Positions 57,451-64,000 of a DNA stretch of 64,000 nt are shown in pieces. The DNA lies in the NCBI RefSeq assembly GCF_051020765.1, contig NC_134931.1, forward strand, positions 21,158,810 to 21,222,809, given 5' to 3'. Every line of letters begins with the position of its first letter. Positions within the stretch are counted from its first letter, which is position 1. Source of the DNA: Lasioglossum baleicum (Eukaryota > Arthropoda > Insecta > Hymenoptera > Halictidae). A program made the position numbers and the translations under genes. The notes below the pieces were generated by a model that was not told the DNA's origin, did no database searches, and was given only the letters and a program-made list of their open reading frames with translations.

Positions 57451-60400
57451 TTACGACTCTATCTCAGGACTGCAATTGGTACTGCATTTTTGGTTACTAA
57501 TGTCCACGGTTATCGCGTAGGAACTGTCATTCGCGTTATCTTTGTTATCTCCTGCTTGTCCATCAGTCGACCGACTAGCGATTCTATCGAGCGCGTAGCC
57601 CTCGTGCGACGCCTCGCCACCGAGAGCAGCAAATCCTTTCAGATCGACCACCAACGGAGCTGGAACAATTTCTTTCCTCTTGTTTATAGATTGCACTTGT
57701 TCCGTCGTTACGTGCGAACACGAGTCTTCTATGAATTTCTCTTTAGAGCAGCATTGGGAGGAACTGCAGTGCTCGCCATGACAGCGAATCAGACACCCTG
57801 TCTTCTCCATGTTGGGCTTCATCTGTTGACAAAAATCCATACCATAATACGGTAAAGCCTTGATCTAAAAAAACGGACACACACTTTTCTATGTTCGCGT
57901 CGCGGTCGGCGAGGTCACAAAGAAATAGTAGAAGCACAGAATTTAAGAAACAGCACGGACCCGAGGCTTTGTCTTAGGTCTTACAATTAGTTAGATCAAA
58001 GCTTTACTGTGTGTGTGTAATCGATAAGCAACATATCTCTTAAAAACATGTCTTCTTCTTTCAAAGATGCGAAGTATAACATATCCTAAAAATTCTTAAA
58101 AAATACGGTGTACAATTTATTTGAAGAAAATTCCCGAATTCTCAAAAAAGCTCGTCATGTATCTTCACATTCAGGTGTTGTATAGTAACCACTCGCGAAA
58201 CATAATATTCACAGTCTAATACTATCTACTACTATTTTTTTATCACCTTAGCCATTTTTATAAAATGGAACCTCTCACGCGTATAACAAGAAAATTCTCT
58301 TCCTTATTTTATAATTACTCGGATTTACATTTTTCCCAGAAAAACCTGTGTTTCTTGACACTCGTAATCAGAGAAATTCGAAATCTTTAGTCGAGCATGT
58401 GCAATAATGTTTTGCCGTACCTTATGGAACTCTGGCTGAATGGTAACTTGCGTGATACCCATCTCAATAAAAAATTCCGTCACTTGATTCGTAATACTAG
58501 CGTATACCTATAAAATAAAATTATTGCAGATTCATTGTCCCGCTTACAACTTCTGAAGGGCCTGGGCAACTATGTAGTACTCCGGAAGTCGATAACGTAG
58601 CATCGGCTACCCCCACTATCACGTTGCCGACTCGCGCTCGCCGGCCGCGGCCGGTTGGGGGTAGGCGACTAACCCCTTAACTTGATTCGCCAAAAGAATC
58701 TTACCATAGGGTCCAAGAATATAATATGAACAGTAGATATAATCTTCTGGCCTGTCAGCTGCCACACATGCAAATCGTGGACGTTCACTATGCCTGGGAA
58801 AGCTTCCAGTAATTCCCTTTTCAGTGAGTCGATGTTGATGTGGTTGGGAATCGTTTGAAGTAGTATCAATCCCGATTCCTTCACTGCAACCAAGAATCCT
58901 GTTACCGGAAACCACAGGATCGTTAAGATGAGAAAGGGTGAAGCTACTTACGGTATGGATAACTGAGAACAAAAAGGGAGATAGCGGATATAATAGCGAA
59001 CAGTGGGTCGATGTATTTGGCCACGCCGGAGTCGGTGAAGTACACAAGGATAGACACCAACATAACAAAGACGCAGCCGAGCACATCGCGACAGGTTTCT
59101 CGAAATCCTTGACTCTTCGGTATACCCAATGGACTTCGTCTGGTCTGGGAAGATAGCTGTTGCCCCTCCTTCGCCGGTTCGGAACTAACGTTTCTGAAAG
59201 CAGATAATAGAAGTCCTGGAAGTCGAGATCCTAATATGTATATGATATGCTAATCGTCGAGGACGACGACGGTGGAAGGATGCAACGAGATGATAAAAAG
59301 AAACGAAAAAGCGAACGCGGAGAAGCGGTCCCATTCCATAGATTGAATGCGTTGGTTCGGTATTTTTAGAACAACTAATTCTGGTATTTACGAAAAACAA
59401 ATCCCATGAATTATTACTTTGAACCTTTGCAATTTATTTTCATCCTTACTTTAGTCTGATGCGTTTGTATAACGGTTTGTATAATCAGAAATTCGTAAAT
59501 CAGAAATGTTTCTTGAAATTATTCTAATGAGAGCGACCACTTTTCTTTATTGTACAGTATAACAAGTGGTATGTTATAAGTAAATTAAGGTGGTATAATT
59601 AAATATAGCGCACCCTGTATACTGTATAGCATCACTGATAATAATGAAACTAATGTGGTTAATTACGAAGATAATTTTCCAACAGTCAGCTACATAATCT
59701 AGTTCAGGCGATAACATAGCCAACGAACTAATTGCAAAATATATGTATACTAGAAAATGATTTTCCAACTTTATTCAGCTGTATGTACAGTAGATCTTCT
59801 TTGTTTGCAATAATACCATAACTACGTGTTGAAACACATAAAGCTGTTTTAACAGTTTTAACTATTTTACTAATTGATAAGAAGTAATCTAATCAAGCTG
59901 AAACATATTTAGACAAGTTGACCGTACGTTTCACACAGGAAACGCGAGTGCTACTGTGTAGAAATATGTAGAAAGCATGATAAAATTTAATAATAATAAG
60001 AAGAAGTTTATCTTTCGTCCTGTTGGCCATGGGAAGGCACTCGGTTCACAGATAAAACTTTATTGTATACATACATATATGTGCGGTTGCAATTCATTCA
60101 GATAATACAAAGACAATTTTAATAAGTAACTTCTATTATAGGTATAGAATTCCGGTCTCATTCGGCCAATTTAAATATGGGAAACGTTTGGCCTCGGTGA
60201 TCGTGAAATGTACATCGGAATGACAAAGAATTCAATTATATAACCAAAATTCAAAAGGTGCATTATTATAGGCGAACAGAACACGAGATATTGCGCACGT
60301 CACTTCTTCTGTCAAAACTCTAATTAACTTTGTTTGTCTAGTTGTTAAGTAATTAGTTTTCATATTACGTAAACATCAAGATTCAATAAAATCGAATGAA

Positions 60401-62658
60401 AAGCATAGGTACGTGAACATACGTTTGCTACTGCATCTAATAAACGCGTATACACCTGGTACCCTTCATCTTTTGATAGTAAAATATTATATTTCCGTAT
60501 TTGTCTATTAAAATTTTGTTAAGACAGATTCAAATTTCCTTGGAAGAGCAAATGTAGCTTTTGAATACGAATTTCTTAGTTGAAGGTCAACTCAAGGTCG
60601 TAATATAGTAGGCCATTGAATTCGTCTTGAGAAATCACCTCTATACAGAACTATGAAACCTTAATTGTTGTTGTGACCTTTCTTTTTGTTCGAAAACCTT
60701 TTTTGTTCCATTATTTTTGTCCCATTGCTCAAATTTTTTGGCACAATAACGTCTTTATTAAACTGAAATGACCGAGTTTTAAATATGTAGAAACGTTTCT
60801 TGCAGATTCTTACTTTCACTGTAGCATAATAATAATTTAATTGCGAACATCGTGTAGCAATGGGCTAGCTCGTACATAGCTTCAAACTAGAAAGCGTTAC
60901 ATCAAAAGAATAAATATTTTTATTATTGTAAACGGGGGGGGGGGGATATTGCGGTGTTAGGTAATTTCAATTATTTCGATTACCTCCGTAACATCACGTC
61001 GCCATTGACGGTGACATGCAGGACGATTCCCTGGTTGAATGTGTACCCTCCGATCAGTATGTAGCAAAACGCGTTAAGGAGAATGCCGGAAAGGCCGATC
61101 GCTAAGACCGGCATAGGATGATGCATTTCGTCCAAATGGTCTATGTGGATCAAAGTCTGCAACGCTTCAACCAGCAAGGAGAAGCAGAAGGACGCGAGGA
61201 AAACGCAGCAAACAAGCATAGTGAGGACATCGATTCTCGCCCATCCAAAGGTGTTCTTCATTCTCCTGTCCGATCGTGATTGCTTTGAACAAAAATACGA
61301 AACGTCTGTAAGTATGATAAGTATGATACGCTTCACGACGCGACGATAGTATAAGACACTATACAGGTATACAGGTATACAGTGTACTCCGCCTAACTTG
61401 ATGATCATCTTAAATATCTCGCTTATTTTTTATGAAAAGAGGTCAGAGGAAAAGAGTATTCGGTTCGAAGGAGCAAATGCGGTGACAGGCTGAGAAATTT
61501 TCTCATGGTAAATCAGGTTTTTTTAAGTAGGACTACATATGTATTTTCAGTACAACAGTCGTATAGATCATAAAAGAAATTAATTCAACGATTTACGATA
61601 TGTTCACCTTCGCGTGATTTTCAGCGAGAAAATTATTAAAAATTAAAAAGAAATACTTTTTATGATGCTTGCCGAAGACGAGAGTCTCATTCTCTCAGTA
61701 TCCCCTGAAACAGGCCTGGGCGACGCTGGCTCGCGGGGAACAGATATGGCTGCTTCTCTCCTTCTCTTGCGGAGAAGACGAGAAGTGGCTGTTTCTCTCC
61801 CTCCCGAATGGAAGTAGCAGCGACATCTGTTCCGCGAGCCAGCGTCGCCCGGGCCTGCCCTAAAAGATTAGTATAAAAAGGTTGTAGGCTTACCTGTACA
61901 AAACTGAAGGTGAACTTGATAACTCTGGGAAAAACTAAGGTTGAAGGACTACCAAGTACTATACTGTTTTGCTTTCAAATTTTGAGATTGTTGAATACGC
62001 TACTTCGATTTTATGGAATTGTTGAGGTTGCTGCTTTGACAGTCAAACTGCCAATGAGTTAAAAATAATATATATATTTTGTGCTTTTACTATTTCGCAT
62101 TTGGCCTTCTATTTTTGCAGTCCAATGTTGAAATCGTAAGAAAATCGATAGAATTTTTTTATCATTTTATTACCTTGGTCTTGGTCGAAAGAGATGTCGA
62201 AGAAGCTCGGTCCTCATTGTTTATACAGATCACGGAATTCCGCAAGGAACTGGAGTTGCTGTTGCCGATTTGACGACGACTGTACTGTAAAATATGAGTG
62301 ACTTGCTTGTATGAAAGAAATTAAATAAACAGCGAATTCGTGAATATGACTCATCCGTACCAACGTCCGGAAAAACAATGCAAACGATCGTGATAAAATG
62401 CATCATTATATAAAGTCTTTGTTAACATGCCAGCCTTGTATATTGGAGATAATATCTTGTTATTATATATATATTTCATTATTTAATATCAAATGCAAAT
62501 GGCTGTGCAGTCAATTCTTGCGAATCGCTCACGTGAGCAAACAAGTTAAACAATTCCAGAGATGTTCGTTCTATTACACGGCGTAATAAGTTCGTTCACA
62601 TTTCATTAAACGAATGCCAAGGCTGCAATACTGCTTCGCCAACCGTAATTTGTTAATG

Positions 62659-62692
<34 letters not shown>

Positions 62693-63424
62693 AAGAATAT
62701 TTTGGAGGGCTCGGCATGAACGAAAATCGTTAGGTGCAACGGCCGACGATTATGGCGAATTAAGCAACAACATCCCAACTAAATTGCAATCGTTTTTCCA
62801 TTACACCATTGAACAAGTCTGCGGTCTGTTATTGTTACACTGCGAGACGATTCCAATAAAACAATAATGATAGTCGTTTCTCTTCTGTAATTGTAAACAA
62901 TTGAATCGTCAATTGTAAAAATTCACTATTGCTTGTGTACGTAATAAAGTGAACGAACTCATTAATAAGCTATTATGCAGCGGCGGACCTTTCATTTCAT
63001 TACACAGTTAACCCAAATGAATACCAAAAATTTTTGTATAATTTATTGTTTCTTAAGTTTTTAATTCAAATCATTTTTATATTTTTGTTAAACAAATCGT
63101 TAAACAAATCAAATCAAATCAAATCAACTCGTTCAACAAATTGCTTTAATTTACAACATTCTCCGATCCGTTGATGATTTTTTAGGCGAAAGAAAGTACA
63201 TAGTGGAAATATATGTTTGGATAATTGAATTGTACCTTGATCGATGCGATGCAACCGGCAAGTGCGATAATGTTGCACAACATGTGATAGGCATTGAGGA
63301 GTAACGTCAACGAGTGGGTCACGTGACTAGCAACGATCTCGACGAGGAAGAAGGCGGTGGTGAAGAAGAGGAGCAGGTACAACTGGACAGGTTGTAGTCT
63401 TCTGAACCATTCTTTCACAGCCAT
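57451..63424 (-). CDS. ZnT1: SLC30 (ZnT1-type) cation transporter with altered metal site
   Basis: Six coding exons in transcript order: 63424-63236, 61282-60984, 59193-58952, 58883-58705, 58507-58421 and 57864-57451. All are GT-AG and in phase, giving 469 residues. Family members are proton-coupled exporters of zinc or manganese with six transmembrane helices and a cytosolic C-terminal domain. ZnT1-type hallmarks are NTFGWARIDVL, IIYPLFA-like IDPLFAIISA, LKESGLILLQTIPNHINID, NVHDLHVWQLTG, VTIQPEF and a cysteine-rich tail (CHGEHCSSSQCCS). The metal site is unusual: helix 2 has H47-x3-N51 and helix 5 has E195-x3-D199, where the family has H-x3-D twice. The loop between helices 4 and 5 has no histidine cluster. 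The start is chosen by family alignment; the frame is open upstream, and an AG at 63429-63430 may be the acceptor of a 5'UTR intron. Subfamily assignment (SLC30A1 rather than A10) is probable, not certain. Confidence 0.9.
58590..58675. repeat. GC-rich repeat copy in the transporter's intron 4
   Basis: ACGTAGCATCGGCTACCCCC and the mirrored GTTGGGGGTAGGCGACTAAC enclose GCTCGCCGGCCGCGGCCGG. Same family as 57010-57125. Confidence 0.7.
58952..59193 (-). other. ZnT1: Transporter exon 3: loop, helices 5 and 6
   Basis: The cytosolic loop is short, polar and histidine-free (NVSSEPAKEGQQLSSQTRRS). Helix 5 reads RETCRDVLGCVFVMLVSILV, with glutamate where the family has the site histidine. Helix 6 is IDPLFAIISAISLFVLSYPY. 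Confidence 0.85.
61384..61510. repeat. Dispersed repeat, inverted copy of 27700-27960
   Basis: TCTTAAATATCTCGCTTATT, AAGAGGTCAGAGGAAAAGAG and CGGTTCGAAGGAGCAAATGC match the other copy on the opposite strand. Confidence 0.7.
61711..61857. mobile_element. 147-bp hAT-type foldback MITE
   Basis: CAGGCCTGGGCGACGCTGGC with TCGCGGGGAACAGAT is mirrored at the right end (ATCTGTTCCGCGAGCCAGCG, then TCGCCCGGGCCTG). The flanking 8-mers CCCTGAAA and CCCTAAAA differ at one base, as expected of an old target duplication. It lies in transporter intron 1. Confidence 0.82.
62660..62689. repeat. (TC)n microsatellite
   Basis: About 30 bp of pure TC. Confidence 0.9.
62975..63090. repeat. Dispersed repeat GCGGCGGACC...TTTTTGTATAATTTATT
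   Basis: Shares GCGGCGGACC(G/T)TTCATTT, AACCC.AAT, and TTTGTATAATTTATT.TTCTT with copies at about 50715-50850 and 10317-10430. Confidence 0.65.
63236..63424 (-). other. ZnT1: Transporter exon 1: helices 1 and 2
   Basis: Helix 1 is LYLLLFFTTAFFLVEIVASH. Helix 2 contains LLLNAYHMLCNIIALAG, in which the family's H-x3-D reads H47-M-L-C-N51. The AAC codon is clear in the sequence. Confidence 0.85.
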
Positions 63425-64000
63425 GATCCTGCAGGCAAAGCAACACACAGTGGACGTTCCGTTGTTATTCTGATCTGGCCACCACACGAGCACCAATTCC
63501 TTCAGCTACCAACCGATCGGTTACTACTCTTTCACGGTGAGATTTTTCTATCACCTCACTGACCAGACAATCAGCATACTTTTCTTAGAGAACTAGATTA
63601 GAGAACCTCGATTATTATCTGAACTTAACAAAGAGACTTATTGATTTGTAAAAAAAAACAGTGTTGCTTGTGAACCAACTTACATTGAGCTACAATACAG
63701 TAGATCCTCGATTCCGAACCAGTGAACGATAGATCTCGAAAAAAATAGTCTTCGATGGTTAAAAAGAAATTAAAGATTACTTGCATAATTGATGTCTCAC
63801 ATCAGCTAAAGGAGGCCACCTAAATATCTTCTTTATTTTTAATGCCATAGTTTAAATGGTGTCGAGGGAGGAATACCATAGAAGACAAATGTTTTGTTGG
63901 ATTATTTTTTCATAGTTTTTTCAAATTCATCGTTATCTTTTACCAGAAGGACTTATTCTTTATTTATTCCATCTTGTAGCAAATGACAAAATACATTTGA
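63425..64000. other. Upstream region of the transporter
   Basis: It probably holds 5'UTR and promoter, but no element can be assigned. A pogo-like tip (CAGTAGATCCTCGATTCCGA) lies at about 63699. An inverted copy of the 19.6-kb repeat lies at 63795-63890. Confidence 0.5.

Noticed and set aside
57490..57855. 121-codon open frame on the plus strand
   Set aside because: Antisense shadow of the transporter's last exon.
58884..58893. Longer version of transporter exon 4 using the GTAACAG acceptor further upstream
   Set aside because: The nearer acceptor (TTGCAG at 58884) gives the right phase and the family motif LKESGLILLQT.

Overview
This window looks like a stretch of insect nuclear genome, probably hymenopteran. 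The genes have many short exons with GT-AG introns and insect-type protein families. The AT-rich non-coding DNA is littered with DNA transposons, including mariner copies whose ends read TTGGGTTGGCAAGAAAGTAA as in bee and ant elements. No bacterial operons, rRNA, tRNA or CRISPR arrays were seen. The order assignment is inference; the eukaryotic gene structure is read directly from the sequence.

Layout. Positions 1-15512 hold no gene I can support, only mariner remnants, inverted-repeat elements, microsatellites and GC-pentamer tracts. Positions 15513-26815 (+) hold a 10-exon gene for a 529-residue protein with two cyclic-nucleotide-binding folds, resembling CNBD2. Positions 29879-53722 (-) hold a complete 23-coding-exon PDGF/VEGF receptor tyrosine kinase (Pvr, 1390 residues): signal peptide, seven Ig domains, one transmembrane helix, split kinase and a tyrosine-rich tail. 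Positions 57451-63424 (-) hold a 6-exon SLC30 (ZnT1-type) cation transporter of 469 residues. I assembled all three genes by joining exons at GT-AG sites, and every junction keeps phase.

The CNBD gene and Pvr are convergent, with about 3 kb between their stops. Pvr and the transporter lie in the same direction, with about 3.7 kb between them. I see no sign that the three genes form a functional unit. Each has its own role: cyclic-nucleotide sensing, growth-factor signalling and metal transport.

The most notable observations are these. The transporter has lost two of the four canonical metal-binding residues (H-x3-N and E-x3-D instead of H-x3-D twice) and its histidine-rich loop. The Pvr kinase has HGD in place of HRD, and its tail carries four YxxM motifs. 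Several transposable elements can be delimited to the base: a 1345-bp hAT-like foldback with a perfect 8-bp target duplication, a 140-bp hAT MITE with a perfect 8-bp duplication, a mariner inserted exactly into the end of another MITE, a TTAA-flanked element, and a ~580-bp palindrome nested inside a pogo-like element. A dispersed family with ends like ACAGGGTG recurs across the whole window.
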